From Streptomyces shenzhenensis (GTDB taxonomy: Bacteria > Actinomycetota > Actinomycetes > Streptomycetales > Streptomycetaceae), in assembly GCF_021462265.1 (NCBI RefSeq), contig NZ_JAJONF010000008.1, positions 186,001 to 250,000 of the forward strand: a stretch of 64,000 nucleotides of DNA, read 5' to 3'. The position numbers were made by a program, and so were the translations under genes. The notes beneath the pieces were generated by a model. The model worked only from the letters and a program-made list of their open reading frames with translations. It ran no database searches and was not told the origin of the DNA. Shown in pieces: positions 1 to 8,790 of the stretch (positions are counted from its first letter, which is position 1; each line of letters begins with the position of its first letter).

Positions 1-1895
1 GTCTGTTCGTGGTCGGCCGGCTGTCCCAGCGGCACGGCATCCGCATCCAGCTGCGCCCGTCCGACTCCGGTGGTACGACCGCGCTGGTCATGCTCCCCGT
101 CGACGTGGCCCAGGGCGGCAAGAAGCCCGCTCCCGGCAAGCCCGGCGCCCCGGCGCCGTCCGGTGGTCCGGCCGCCGCGCAGGCCGCGGCCGGTGCGGCC
201 GCCGCCCGTCGCGGCAACGGCCAGGGGGGCGCTCCCGGTCCGCTCGGCGCGGGTGCCCCGGCCCCGGCGCTCGGCGGCGGTGCGGGTTCACGCGGCCAGG
301 TCGGCGCCGGTCTCGGCCCCCGGGCCGCGCTGCCCGGCGCGGGCCCGAACGGCGGCCGTCCCGGTGGACCGGGCGGCGGCCGCGGCTCGCAGGGCCGGCC
401 GAACACCGGTGCCGGTGCCTTCGGCAACCAGGACGCGTTCGGCAACCCGCAGGACTCCTTCGGGGGTCAGGACGCCTTCGGCGGTCAGGACGCCTTCGGC
501 AACCGCGGCCAGGTGCCGCCCCAGCGCTCCGCGAACTCCTCCGACCAGGGCCGTCAGCCCCAGCTGCCGCCGCGTGGTGGCCCGCGGGCCGAGCTGCCCG
601 GCGGCAACCCGTCGGCGGGCCGGCCCAGCTGGAGCGACGACAACGCCCAGCCGCCGCTCTCCCGTGCCTCGCTGGACACCCCGCGCGGCCACGACGAGCA
701 GGACCCGACCCACACCGCGCCGATGCCCCGCATCGACGACCGGCAGGACCTCGGCGCCACCTCCCAGATGCCGGCGATCCCGCAGTCCCCGCCGACCGGT
801 GAGTTCCCGCGCCCCGACTTCAACACGCCGAACGGCACGCAGAACACGGGCTCGTTCCCGCGGCCGGGCACCACCGGCCCCCAGGACACCGGCTCCTTCC
901 CGCGCCCGAACGGCAACGGCCAGTACGACACGGGCTCGTTCCCGCGCCCGAACGGCAACGGCCAGCAGGACACCGGCTCCTTCCCGCGCCCGAACGGCAA
1001 CGGGCAGTACGACACGGGCTCGTTCCCGCGGCCGGGCACCAGCGGCCCCCAGGACACCGGCTCGTTCCCGCGCCCGAACGTCAACGGCCAGCAGGACTCC
1101 GGCCAGTTCGTGCGCTCCGATGTCTTCGGCACGCCGCCCGCCCCGCAGAACGGCTCGCAGAACACCGGGCAGTTCGCCGCTCCGCAGGCCTACGACAACG
1201 GCTCCACCGGCCAGTACGCCGCGCCGTCCTTCGACGGCGGCTCCACCGGACAGCACTCCCTGCCCGGCCGCCAGAACGGCTACCCGGGCAACGGCCAGAA
1301 CGGCAACGGCCGGCACGGCACGGGCCAGTTCGAGCGTCCGGGGACCAACGGCCGCGGCATCGACTACGGCGCGCCGCAGCGGCCGCCGGTCCGCCAGGAG
1401 CCGGAGGCGTTGCCGCCGGCCACCGGTCCCGGTGACGGTCGTACCCCGCTGTACGACACGCTGGAGACCAACTGGTTCCACGGCGGCCAGCAGGAGCAGG
1501 TACAGCAGCCGCAGAGCAACGGCAACGGCGCGGCCTCGATTCCGCCGGTGCCCTCCCAGCCGCCGGCGTCCGCCGCGGCCCCCCAGCGTCCCGCCCAGAC
1601 TGCCTGGCGCACCTCCCCGAACGACGACCTCGTCCGGCAGGCGGAGCGTGTACGGCAGCCGGCGGCGGGCGGCGTCACCACCTCCGGCCTGCCGCGCCGG
1701 GTGCCCCGGGCGAACCTCGTGCCGGGCACGGCTCAGCAGCAACAGCACCACACCGGTCCGCAGGTCTCGCGTGCGCCTGATGACGTCCGCGGCCGGCTGA
1801 CCAACCTCCGTCGGGGTATCGCACAGGGTCGACAGGCCGGCACCCCCCCGCAGACCGGCAACTTCCCGAGCCCCACTCACCAGCAGGAGCGTTAG
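1..1895 (+). CDS. Conservon sensor-kinase-like protein (CvnA type), C-terminal part
   Basis: This is the 3' part of a membrane-bound histidine-kinase-like protein, first complete codon at base 3. The visible protein opens in the G2 end of a HATPase domain (LFVVGRLSQRHGI, then GTTALVMLP), matching the same stretch of the complete paralogue at 3776-7066. The rest is a roughly 590-residue low-complexity tail rich in Gly, Pro, Gln and Asn, including six 14-residue repeats. The last 75 residues are again conserved with the paralogue (GLPRRVPRANLVPG, then VSRAPDDVRGRLTNLRRG). In conservons CvnA is a membrane sensor that assembles with CvnB, CvnC and CvnD; that is family knowledge, mainly from S. 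coelicolor cvn9. The roadblock gene starts on the base after the stop, so expression is operonic. The sensor and membrane segments lie outside the window. Confidence 0.9.
   Translation, partial: LFVVGRLSQRHGIRIQLRPSDSGGTTALVMLPVDVAQGGKKPAPGKPGAPAPSGGPAAAQAAAGAAAARRGNGQGGAPGPLGAGAPAPALGGGAGSRGQVGAGLGPRAALPGAGPNGGRPGGPGGGRGSQGRPNTGAGAFGNQDAFGNPQDSFGGQDAFGGQDAFGNRGQVPPQRSANSSDQGRQPQLPPRGGPRAELPGGNPSAGRPSWSDDNAQPPLSRASLDTPRGHDEQDPTHTAPMPRIDDRQDLGATSQMPAIPQSPPTGEFPRPDFNTPNGTQNTGSFPRPGTTGPQDTGSFPRPNGNGQYDTGSFPRPNGNGQQDTGSFPRPNGNGQYDTGSFPRPGTSGPQDTGSFPRPNVNGQQDSGQFVRSDVFGTPPAPQNGSQNTGQFAAPQAYDNGSTGQYAAPSFDGGSTGQHSLPGRQNGYPGNGQNGNGRHGTGQFERPGTNGRGIDYGAPQRPPVRQEPEALPPATGPGDGRTPLYDTLETNWFHGGQQEQVQQPQSNGNGAASIPPVPSQPPASAAAPQRPAQTAWRTSPNDDLVRQAERVRQPAAGGVTTSGLPRRVPRANLVPGTAQQQQHHTGPQVSRAPDDVRGRLTNLRRGIAQGRQAGTPPQTGNFPSPTHQQER
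843..1094 (+). repeat. Six in-frame 42-bp repeats in the CvnA tail
   Basis: Six consecutive 14-residue units of the form DTGSFPRPNGNGQ plus one residue, beginning at bases 843, 885, 927, 969, 1011 and 1053. A degenerate seventh (DSGQFVRS) follows. The units alternate NGNGQ and GT(S/T)GPQ linkers. Copies differ mainly at third positions, so the protein repeat is selected or recently expanded. The paralogous kinase lacks this repeat and has QDAFSAEAF-type motifs in its tail instead. Confidence 0.9.
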
Positions 1896-2318
1896 TTGAG
1901 TCAGATGAGCCAGGCGGCACAGAACCTCAACTGGTTGATCACCAACTTCGTGGACAACACCCCGGGGGTGTCCCACACCGTCGTCGTGTCCGCCGACGGT
2001 CTCCTCCTGGCGATGTCCGAAGGCTTCCCACGCGACCGCGCCGACCAGCTGGCGGCCGTCGCGTCCGGGCTCACCTCGCTGACGGCCGGGGCCTCCCGGA
2101 TCTTCGAGGGCGGCAACGTGGCGCAGACGGTCGTCGAGATGGAACGCGGCTTTCTCTTCCTGATGTCCGTCTCCGACGGCTCGTCCCTCGCCGTACTGGC
2201 CCACCCCGAGTGCGACATCGGCCTCGTCGGCTACGAGATGGCGCTGCTGGTCGACCGCGCGGGCGCGGTCCTCACGCCCGACCTGCGCGCCGAACTGCAA
2301 GGCAGTCTGCTCCACTGA
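1896..2318 (+). CDS. Roadblock/LC7 domain protein (CvnB type)
   Basis: A 140-residue cytosolic roadblock/LC7-fold protein, the usual second gene of a conservon. Bacterial proteins of this fold act as partners or GAP-like regulators of small GTPases such as MglA; here the expected partner is the P-loop protein encoded at 2808-3383. The sequence has the typical start (MSQAAQNLNWLITNFVDNTP) and the VVVSADGLLLAMSEGFPRD segment. The likely start is TTG at 1896, placed 6 bases after AGGAG (1885-1889) and directly abutting the kinase stop; ATG at 1905 is the alternative. It is nearly identical to the product at 7068-7490, which supports tandem duplication of the whole operon. Confidence 0.93.
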   Translation: MSQMSQAAQNLNWLITNFVDNTPGVSHTVVVSADGLLLAMSEGFPRDRADQLAAVASGLTSLTAGASRIFEGGNVAQTVVEMERGFLFLMSVSDGSSLAVLAHPECDIGLVGYEMALLVDRAGAVLTPDLRAELQGSLLH

Positions 2319-2428
2319 CCGCCCGGATCCAACCCGCCTCACCAAATCACCGTCCGGCCGCCACAATCCCCCCACCGGCCCCGTCAGACGGCTAGCCCGA
2401 CCGACTTGCTGTCCCGCCCGGAGGAACG

Positions 2429-2827
2429 ATGACCCCGCCCACCGCCTCTCATGACCCGTACGCGGAGCCGTACGGGGATGAGGGCGACCAGCCGCTGGTA
2501 CGTCCTTACGCGATGACCGGCGGCCGGACCCGGCCGCGCTACCAGCTCGCCATCGAGGCGCTGATCAGCACGACGGCCGACCCGGCAGCGCTCATGGGGC
2601 TGCTCCCGGAGCACCAGCGCATCTGCCACCTGTGCCGCGAGGTGAAGTCGGTGGCCGAGGTCTCGGCGCTGCTCGCCATGCCGCTCGGTGTGGCCCGGAT
2701 CCTGGTGGCCGACCTCGCCGAGGCCGGCCTGGTCGCCATCCACCAGCCGGGCGGCGACGAGAACAACGGCGGCGCTCCTGACGTGACGCTGCTCGAAAGG
2801 GTGCTCAGTGGACTTCGCAAGCTCTGA
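2429..2827 (+). CDS. DUF742 protein (CvnC type)
   Basis: A 132-residue DUF742 protein, third member of the conservon. The N-terminal 25 residues are variable; the conserved core begins at LVRPYAMTGGRTRPRYQLAIEAL and runs through a winged-helix-like segment (EHQRICHLCREVKSVAEVSALLAMPLGVARILVADLAEAGLV) to VTLLERVLSGLRKL. DUF742 proteins bind neighbouring conservon partners; the helix pattern resembles a winged HTH, but DNA binding is not shown. A GGAGGAACG ribosome site directly precedes ATG 2429. The 3' end overlaps the next gene by 20 bases, so the two are probably translationally coupled. Confidence 0.93.
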   Translation: MTPPTASHDPYAEPYGDEGDQPLVRPYAMTGGRTRPRYQLAIEALISTTADPAALMGLLPEHQRICHLCREVKSVAEVSALLAMPLGVARILVADLAEAGLVAIHQPGGDENNGGAPDVTLLERVLSGLRKL

Positions 2828-3383
2828 CGGAGGCCGGGCCACCACCTCCGCGAAGATCGTGGTGGCGGGCGGCTTCGGCGTCGGCAAGACCACGTTCGTG
2901 GGAGCGGTCTCCGAGATCAATCCGCTGCGCACGGAGGCCGTGATGACGTCCGCCTCGGCGGGCATCGACGACCTGACCCACACCGGGGACAAGACCACCA
3001 CCACGGTGGCCATGGACTTCGGCCGTATCACGCTCGACCAGGACCTGATCCTGTACCTCTTCGGCACGCCGGGCCAGGACCGTTTCTGGTTCATGTGGGA
3101 CGACCTGGTCAGGGGTGCCATCGGCGCGGTGGTGCTCGTGGACACCCGGCGCCTGGCCGACTGCTTCCCGGCGGTGGACTACTTCGAGAACAGCGGCCTG
3201 CCGTTCGTCATCGCCCTCAACGGCTTCGACGGACACCAGCCCTACACACCCGAAGAGGTGCGGGAGGCGCTGCAGATCGGACCGGACGCGCCGATCATCA
3301 CGACCGACGCGCGGCACCGGGCCGACGCGAAGAGCGCGCTGATCACGCTGGTCGAGCACGCCCTCATGGCGCGCCTGCGGTAG
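2808..3383 (+). CDS. P-loop ATP/GTP-binding protein (CvnD type)
   Basis: A 191-residue small-GTPase-like protein of the conservon family. A Walker A/G1 motif, GGFGVGKTTFVG, lies near residues 21-32. A switch/G3-like region LYLFGTPGQDRFWFMW follows, then VIALNGFD in the position of the G4 NKxD motif, where Asn and Asp are kept but Lys is replaced by Gly. In conservons this subunit binds guanine nucleotide and shuttles on and off the membrane complex. It starts at GTG 2808 inside the DUF742 gene. Two strong hairpins downstream suggest that transcription of the first conservon ends here. Confidence 0.93.
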   Translation: MDFASSDGGRATTSAKIVVAGGFGVGKTTFVGAVSEINPLRTEAVMTSASAGIDDLTHTGDKTTTTVAMDFGRITLDQDLILYLFGTPGQDRFWFMWDDLVRGAIGAVVLVDTRRLADCFPAVDYFENSGLPFVIALNGFDGHQPYTPEEVREALQIGPDAPIITTDARHRADAKSALITLVEHALMARLR

Positions 3384-3435
3384 CGGCGGCGCCGTACCCG
3401 AATCAGTCGTCATGTACGGCGGTTGTCGTACGGAA

Positions 3436-3475
3436 ACCGGAGCCGACTGTGGCCTTTGACACGGTCGGCTCCGGT
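3436..3475 (+). terminator. Hairpin after the first conservon
   Basis: A perfect 12-bp inverted repeat (3436-3447 with 3464-3475) with a 16-base loop starts 53 bases after the CvnD stop. It has no T-run, as is normal for Streptomyces terminators. Confidence 0.6.
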
Positions 3476-3551
3476 GTTCATAACGTTTCGGCAGAGGAAT
3501 CCGGTGGTGTCGCAACGCGTCGCGGTCATGCGATGCCGCTGTGCTCACAAC

Positions 3552-3573
3552 AGCCCCGCCTTTTGGCGGGGCT
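3552..3573 (+). terminator. Second hairpin downstream of the first conservon
   Basis: A perfect 9-bp stem, AGCCCCGCC (3552-3560) with GGCGGGGCT (3565-3573), and a TTTT loop. A T-rich stretch follows (CTCTTTATGACCGTTTT). The interval 3384-3775 holds these two hairpins and presumably the promoter of the second conservon; no gene was seen in it. Confidence 0.6.
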
Positions 3574-3775
3574 CGCTCTTTATGACCGTTTTATCTGTGG
3601 CTTACATCGCCGTACTCTGCCCCGATGGACTGTTTGGAAGTGCACCGGCCCCCATGCTGGAATGCCTGAACTGCCCAATGGTCCGAGACGTACTGAGTAG
3701 TGGTCTGTGACACACCGGGCTCTGAGAGACTGCGGCACGACGACAGGTGCCCGCCGCCGAGAGGTTGTTGGTCGA

Positions 3776-6700
3776 GTGAGGCGAAGCAAGAACGGTCCCG
3801 AGCCGTCGGCACGGGGCAACTTCACCCCGCCGCCGCGCGCTGCGGCGCCCACCCCTGTGCCAGCCGCGGAACCACCGGCCGCGCCCGCGAAGAGCGGCGG
3901 CCGTTTCTCGCCGCGGAACTGGCGTGTGCCGACCAGGCTGAACGCGATTCTGCTCATACCCGTGGCCGTCGGTCTGGTCATGGGCGGCTTCCAGGTGAAG
4001 AGCTCCATCGACACCTGGCAGGACGCCCGGGACGCGGAGAACACCGCGCGCCTGGTCCGTGCCGCCCTCACCTACGGCGACGCCCTCTACAACGAGCGTG
4101 ACGTCAGCGCGGCACCGCTGCTCCTGAACAAGGACAAGGCGACGGTCACCCAGGCGCGTGCCGAGACCGACAAGGCCGCCGACGCGTTCGACGCCGCCGC
4201 GAAGAACATGCCGAAGAAGCCGGGCCTGGAGCGCCGCCTGAAGCTGTTCCGCGAGGCCGAGCCCAAACTCGCGGCCCTGCGTACCCTCGCGTACACCAAC
4301 AAGCTCACCGGTGTGAAGACCGAAGAGGGGTACGTCGAGGTCGCCCACCCCCTGATGGAGTTCGCCAACGAGCTCGGTCTGGGCACCGGAAACATCACCT
4401 CCTACGGCCGTACCGTCTACGCCATCTCGCTCACCAAGGCGGCCCTGTCGCTGGAGCGGTCGATCGGCATGCACCTGCTGGTCAAGCCCGGCCCGGACGA
4501 CGGCAACCTGGCCACCCAGCGGGTCGCCCTCTCGTCGTACGCCTATCTCGAAGGCATCGCCGTCGAGGAGTACCTCGGCGGTGGTACCGAGGCCGACGCG
4601 CAGAAGCTGACCGACCTCGAAAAGAAGATCAAGGCCGACGGCGCGGCACTGGTCCAGCAGGCCAAGGCCAAGGACCCGAAGTACGTGGCTCCGCCGTCCA
4701 AGACCACCACGATGGTCTCGGCGCTGGCGACGCTGCAGAACACCGACCCCGTCACCCGCCAGGCGCTGGCCGCCCAGGGCATCACCGCCGAGAACTGGTG
4801 GACGGTCAACACCCTCAAGTACCAGGCCTACCGCACCATCGAGTCGGACCTGGCCGACAAGGCGGTGAGTGAGGCCTCCACCATCGCCGACAACGCCAAG
4901 ACGGACGCCTTCATCACCGGTGCGGCGGTCATGGTCGCGCTGCTCGCCGCGTTCATCCTGGCCGGCATGGTGGCCCGGCAGATGTCCCGCTCGATGCGCC
5001 AGCTGCGCAACGCCGCCTTCGGCATCGCCGAGCAGCGCCTGCCGATGCTGGTCGACCAGCTCTCCCGCACCGACCCCGGCCGGGTCGACACCCGGGTGGC
5101 GCCGATCCCGATCACCACCACCGACGAGATCGGCGAAGTCGCCCGCGCGTTCGACCAGGTCCACCGCGAGGCCGTCCGGCTCGCCGCCGAGCAGGCCCTG
5201 CTGCGGGGCAACATCAACGCGATCTTCACCAACCTGTCGCGCCGCAACCAGTCGCTGATCGAGGGCCAGCTGACCCTGATCACCGACCTGGAGAACAACG
5301 AGGCCGACCCGGACCAGCTGGAGAACCTCTTCAAGCTGGACCACCTCGCGACCCGTATGCGCCGCAACGGCGAGAACCTCCTGGTCCTCGCCGGCGAGGA
5401 GCCCGGCCGCCGCTGGGACCAGCCGGTCCCGCTGGTGGACGTGCTGCGCGCCGCCTCCTCCGAGGTGGAGCAGTACGAGCGCATCGAGCTCTCCGGCGTC
5501 CCGGAGGCGGAGATCCACGGCCGCGCGGTCACCGACCTCGTGCACCTGCTCGCCGAGCTCCTGGAGAACGCCACCACGTTCTCCTCCCCGCAGACCAAGG
5601 TCCGCGTCACCGCGACCCGTCTCCCCGACGGCCGCGTCATGATCGAGATCCACGACAAGGGCATCGGCCTGACCGTCGAGGACTTCGCGGACATCAACCA
5701 CAAGCTGGCCAACCCGCCGACCGTGGACGCCGCGATCTCCCAGCGCATGGGCCTCTTCGTGGTGGGCCGGCTGTCCGACCGGCACGGCATCCGGGTCCAG
5801 CTGCGCCCCTCCGGCGAGCAGGCCGGCACCACCTCGCTGGTCATGCTGCCGGACGCGATCACGCACGGCGGTGGCGGCGAACAGCCGCTGGACCGCGACG
5901 AGTTCACCGTCTCGCAGATCATCCCGGAGCAGCAGTTCCAGGGTGAGAGCTTCCAGCAGCCGCAGCTCCAGCCGATGCGTACGGCGGCCGAACTCGGCTT
6001 CGACGACAGCCGCTACATCGAGGTCCCCGACGACATCCGCGACCTCGACCCCGTGGGCCGCTCCCTGCTGCGCGAGGAGCGCCGCGCGGCCCTGGAGTCC
6101 CAGGCGCAGCCCCCGCAGGGCGCGGAGCTCCCCCAGACCGCCCAGAACCCGCAGGAGACCGCGGAGATCCCGGCGTACGCCGACGAGTTCGACAGCGGCC
6201 AACAGGGCTACGGCACGAACGGCACAGGCTTCCAGGAGCAGCCCACGGGCTACGACGGGCAGCCGGCGTACCAGGAACAGCCGCAGAGCACGTACGACGG
6301 GCAGTACTACGCGCCGAACGGCGGCCTGCCGCAGAACGACGCGTTCTCAGCCGAGGCGTTCACACCCGAGGCTTTCTCGCCCGAGGCGTTCTCCGCGAAC
6401 GGCGGCTATCCCGAGACCGCCTACCAGGAGCCGGTCCAGGAGGAGCCCTCGGCCACGCAGGCCGCCGCCGAGGCGTTCCCGGCCTTCGGCGAGCAGCCCT
6501 ACCAGGACGACTGGCCGCAGCAGGACGGCTACCAGAACGGCTACCCGGCCCAGTACGCTCCGGAGGCCGAGTCCGCGCAGGCCGGTGACGTGGACGAGCG
6601 GAACCGCGTAGGCTTCGACCGTCCGGGCGCGGCTCCCGCCGCCGGCCACCAGCTGACCGACGCCGGGCTGCCCCGCCGGGGCTCCGCCGCCGGCAGCCCG

Positions 6701-7066
6701 AACGGCGCGGGTCCCGAGCAGCAGGCTCCGGCCTCGGCACCGGCGGCCTCGGCTCCGGAGCCGGGCGGCGACAGCTCCTGGCGTTCGCAGAACGACGAGC
6801 GCTGGCAGCAGGCCTCGGCGCTGCGCAAGCCCAAGGCGGGCGGGGTCACCTCCTCCGGCCTGCCGAGGCGGGTGCCCAAGGCCAACCTGGTCGAGGGAGC
6901 CGCCGCGAGCACCCCCCAGGGAGGCCCACAGGTCTCCCGCGCTCCGGAGGATGTCCGGGGCAGGCTGAGCAACCTGCGCCGAGGCGTCCAACGCGGGCGT
7001 AACGCAGGCAGTGAAACGAACGGCCAGGGCTTCGGTCCTGACAGCACCTACAACCAGGAGCGTTAG
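3776..7066 (+). CDS. Conservon sensor kinase (CvnA type) with nitrate/sulfite-sensor-like domain
   Basis: A complete 1096-residue membrane histidine-kinase-like protein. In order: a Pro/Ala-rich N-terminus; a first membrane helix near residues 55-72 (LNAILLIPVAVGLVMGG); a helical extracytoplasmic domain of about 300 residues; a second membrane helix near 378-400 (FITGAAVMVALLAAFILAGMV); a HAMP-like linker; and a dimerisation segment with LDHLATRMRRNGENLL. The HATPase domain has an N-box (LLAELLENATTF), G1 (DKGIG) and a G2 region. A 430-residue disordered, Gln/Ala/Glu-rich tail follows, closed by the conserved GLPRRVPKANLVEG segment. GTG 3776 was chosen because MRRSKNGPEPSARGNF is a plausible start; an in-frame start at 3707 adds 23 uncharacteristic residues. 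The roadblock start is 2 bases beyond the stop. Confidence 0.93.
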   Translation: MRRSKNGPEPSARGNFTPPPRAAAPTPVPAAEPPAAPAKSGGRFSPRNWRVPTRLNAILLIPVAVGLVMGGFQVKSSIDTWQDARDAENTARLVRAALTYGDALYNERDVSAAPLLLNKDKATVTQARAETDKAADAFDAAAKNMPKKPGLERRLKLFREAEPKLAALRTLAYTNKLTGVKTEEGYVEVAHPLMEFANELGLGTGNITSYGRTVYAISLTKAALSLERSIGMHLLVKPGPDDGNLATQRVALSSYAYLEGIAVEEYLGGGTEADAQKLTDLEKKIKADGAALVQQAKAKDPKYVAPPSKTTTMVSALATLQNTDPVTRQALAAQGITAENWWTVNTLKYQAYRTIESDLADKAVSEASTIADNAKTDAFITGAAVMVALLAAFILAGMVARQMSRSMRQLRNAAFGIAEQRLPMLVDQLSRTDPGRVDTRVAPIPITTTDEIGEVARAFDQVHREAVRLAAEQALLRGNINAIFTNLSRRNQSLIEGQLTLITDLENNEADPDQLENLFKLDHLATRMRRNGENLLVLAGEEPGRRWDQPVPLVDVLRAASSEVEQYERIELSGVPEAEIHGRAVTDLVHLLAELLENATTFSSPQTKVRVTATRLPDGRVMIEIHDKGIGLTVEDFADINHKLANPPTVDAAISQRMGLFVVGRLSDRHGIRVQLRPSGEQAGTTSLVMLPDAITHGGGGEQPLDRDEFTVSQIIPEQQFQGESFQQPQLQPMRTAAELGFDDSRYIEVPDDIRDLDPVGRSLLREERRAALESQAQPPQGAELPQTAQNPQETAEIPAYADEFDSGQQGYGTNGTGFQEQPTGYDGQPAYQEQPQSTYDGQYYAPNGGLPQNDAFSAEAFTPEAFSPEAFSANGGYPETAYQEPVQEEPSATQAAAEAFPAFGEQPYQDDWPQQDGYQNGYPAQYAPEAESAQAGDVDERNRVGFDRPGAAPAAGHQLTDAGLPRRGSAAGSPNGAGPEQQAPASAPAASAPEPGGDSSWRSQNDERWQQASALRKPKAGGVTSSGLPRRVPKANLVEGAAASTPQGGPQVSRAPEDVRGRLSNLRRGVQRGRNAGSETNGQGFGPDSTYNQER

Positions 7067-7067
7067 T

Positions 7068-7490
7068 GTGAGCCCGATGAGCCAGGCGGCACAGAACCTG
7101 AACTGGTTGATCACCAACTTCGTGGACAACACCCCGGGGGTGTCCCACACGGTGGTGGTCTCCGCCGACGGACTCCTTCTGGCGATGTCCGAAGGCTTCC
7201 CCCGCGACCGCGCCGACCAGCTCGCGGCCGTCGCCTCCGGTCTGACGTCTCTGACGGCAGGCGCCTCCCGGATTTTCGAGGGCGGCAGTGTGAATCAGAC
7301 GGTTGTGGAGATGGAGCGGGGGTTCCTGTTCATCATGTCCATTTCCGATGGTTCCTCGCTTGCGGTCCTGGCCCACCCGGAGGCCGACATCGGCCTGGTT
7401 GGGTACGAGATGGCCCTTTTGGTGGACCGTGCGGGCACAGTTCTTACCCCGGATCTGCGTGCGGAACTCCAGGGAAGCCTTCTCAACTAA
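7068..7490 (+). CDS. Roadblock/LC7 domain protein (CvnB type), second conservon
   Basis: A 140-residue roadblock protein, close paralogue of the one at 1896-2318 (same MSQAAQNLNWLITNFVDNTP opening, and EADIGLVGYEMALLVDRAG near the end). It is expected to bridge the sensor kinase and the P-loop protein of the same operon. GTG 7068 was chosen because AGGAG ends at 7060, a 7-base spacing; ATG 7077 would be spaced 16. Part of the gene (about 7290-7430) uses more T-ending codons than the first copy, which shows that the two copies have diverged at silent sites while the protein is kept. Confidence 0.93.
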   Translation: MSPMSQAAQNLNWLITNFVDNTPGVSHTVVVSADGLLLAMSEGFPRDRADQLAAVASGLTSLTAGASRIFEGGSVNQTVVEMERGFLFIMSISDGSSLAVLAHPEADIGLVGYEMALLVDRAGTVLTPDLRAELQGSLLN

Positions 7491-7586
7491 TAGTCAGACG
7501 GTGCGTTTTGGCGTCCCGGGGCCGTAAGGTTTCGGGACGCGGCTCCACAAGGATGGGTGCCCGGCACGGTCGGAGGAGGAGAGAGA

Positions 7587-8156
7587 GTGGCAACACCCCC
7601 AGGCGGTTCTAATCACGGCGACTGGTCGTACGGGCCTGCGCAGGGCCCGACCGACGGTTCCGGGAACCGGTACAACTTCCCCTCCGCTCCACGCCACCGG
7701 CAGCCGTACGCGCCACAGGGCCCTGGCCCGTCGCCGTACGACCAGCCGCCGGCGCCGCGCATCCAGCCGGTGCAGCCGCAGCGCCGCCCCGAGTCGGCAC
7801 CGGCCTCCGGGGCGCACAACCCCCTGGTGCGTCCGTACGCCATGACCGGCGGCCGGACCCGCCCGCGGTACCAGCTCGCCATCGAGGCGCTGGTGCACAC
7901 CACCGCGCAGCCGCACCAGATGCAGGGCCAGTTGCCCGAGCATCAGCGGATCTGCAACCTCTGCCGGGAGATCAAGTCGGTGGCCGAGATCTCGGCCCTC
8001 CTGACAATCCCTCTCGGCGTGGCCAGGATCCTCGTCGCCGACTTGGCGGAGGCGGGCCTGGTCGCCATCCATCAGCCCGGCGGCGACGAGAACGCCGGCG
8101 GCCAGCCAGACGTGACACTGCTCGAAAGGGTGCTCAGTGGACTTCGCAAGCTCTAG
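7587..8156 (+). CDS. DUF742 protein (CvnC type), second conservon
   Basis: A 189-residue DUF742 protein. Compared with the first conservon it carries about 57 extra N-terminal residues rich in Gly, Pro, Gln and Tyr before the shared core LVRPYAMTGGRTRPRYQLAIEAL. The core ends in the same VTLLERVLSGLRKL. GTG 7587 follows a strong GGAGGAGAGAGA site (7572-7583); an in-frame GTG at 7557 lacks one. The gene overlaps the CvnD gene by 20 bases, exactly as in the first conservon. A 96-base gap separates it from the roadblock gene. Confidence 0.92.
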   Translation: MATPPGGSNHGDWSYGPAQGPTDGSGNRYNFPSAPRHRQPYAPQGPGPSPYDQPPAPRIQPVQPQRRPESAPASGAHNPLVRPYAMTGGRTRPRYQLAIEALVHTTAQPHQMQGQLPEHQRICNLCREIKSVAEISALLTIPLGVARILVADLAEAGLVAIHQPGGDENAGGQPDVTLLERVLSGLRKL

Positions 8157-8718
8157 CGGCGGTCCTTCCCGCTCCACCACCTCCGCGAAGATCGTGGTGG
8201 CGGGCGGCTTCGGCGTGGGCAAGACCACGTTCGTCGGCGCTGTCTCGGAGATCAACCCGCTGCGCACAGAGGCCGTGATGACGTCCGCGTCTGCCGGCAT
8301 CGACGACCTCACCCACACCGGGGACAAGACGACCACCACGGTCGCCATGGACTTCGGCCGCATCACCCTGGACCAGGACCTGATCCTGTACCTGTTCGGC
8401 ACCCCCGGTCAGGACCGCTTCTGGTTCATGTGGGACGACCTGGTACGCGGCGCCATCGGCGCGATCGTCCTGGTCGACACCCGCCGCCTCGCCGACTGCT
8501 TCCCCGCGGTCGACTACTTCGAGAACTCGGGCCTGCCGTTCGTCATCGCCCTCAACGGCTTCGACGGCAACCAGCCCTACAACCCCGAAGAGGTCCGCGA
8601 GGCGCTGCAGATCGGGCCTGACACGCCGATCATCACGACCGACGCGCGGCACCGGGCCGATGCGAAGTCGGCGCTGATCACGCTGGTGGAGCATGCTCTT
8701 ATGGCTCGGCTGCGCTGA
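8137..8718 (+). CDS. P-loop ATP/GTP-binding protein (CvnD type), second conservon
   Basis: A 193-residue P-loop GTPase-like protein. It is almost identical to the product at 2808-3383 from GGFGVGKTTFVG to the C-terminal LITLVEHALMARLR; differences cluster in the first dozen residues (SSGGPSRSTTS against SSDGGRATTS). It starts at GTG 8137 within the DUF742 gene and is the last gene of the second conservon. A cluster of four hairpins follows. Confidence 0.93.
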   Translation: MDFASSSGGPSRSTTSAKIVVAGGFGVGKTTFVGAVSEINPLRTEAVMTSASAGIDDLTHTGDKTTTTVAMDFGRITLDQDLILYLFGTPGQDRFWFMWDDLVRGAIGAIVLVDTRRLADCFPAVDYFENSGLPFVIALNGFDGNQPYNPEEVREALQIGPDTPIITTDARHRADAKSALITLVEHALMARLR

Positions 8719-8790
8719 GTTCGGCGACCGGGCTGCCGCGACTGGTCGCTCGCCGACTGCGGGTAGTCCGTGGCCTGTCGCGCAGTTCCT

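Noticed and set aside
88-2375. Long antisense open frames opposite the kinase tail
   Set aside because: High-GC bias creates long open antisense frames; they have no ribosome sites and no recognisable proteins.
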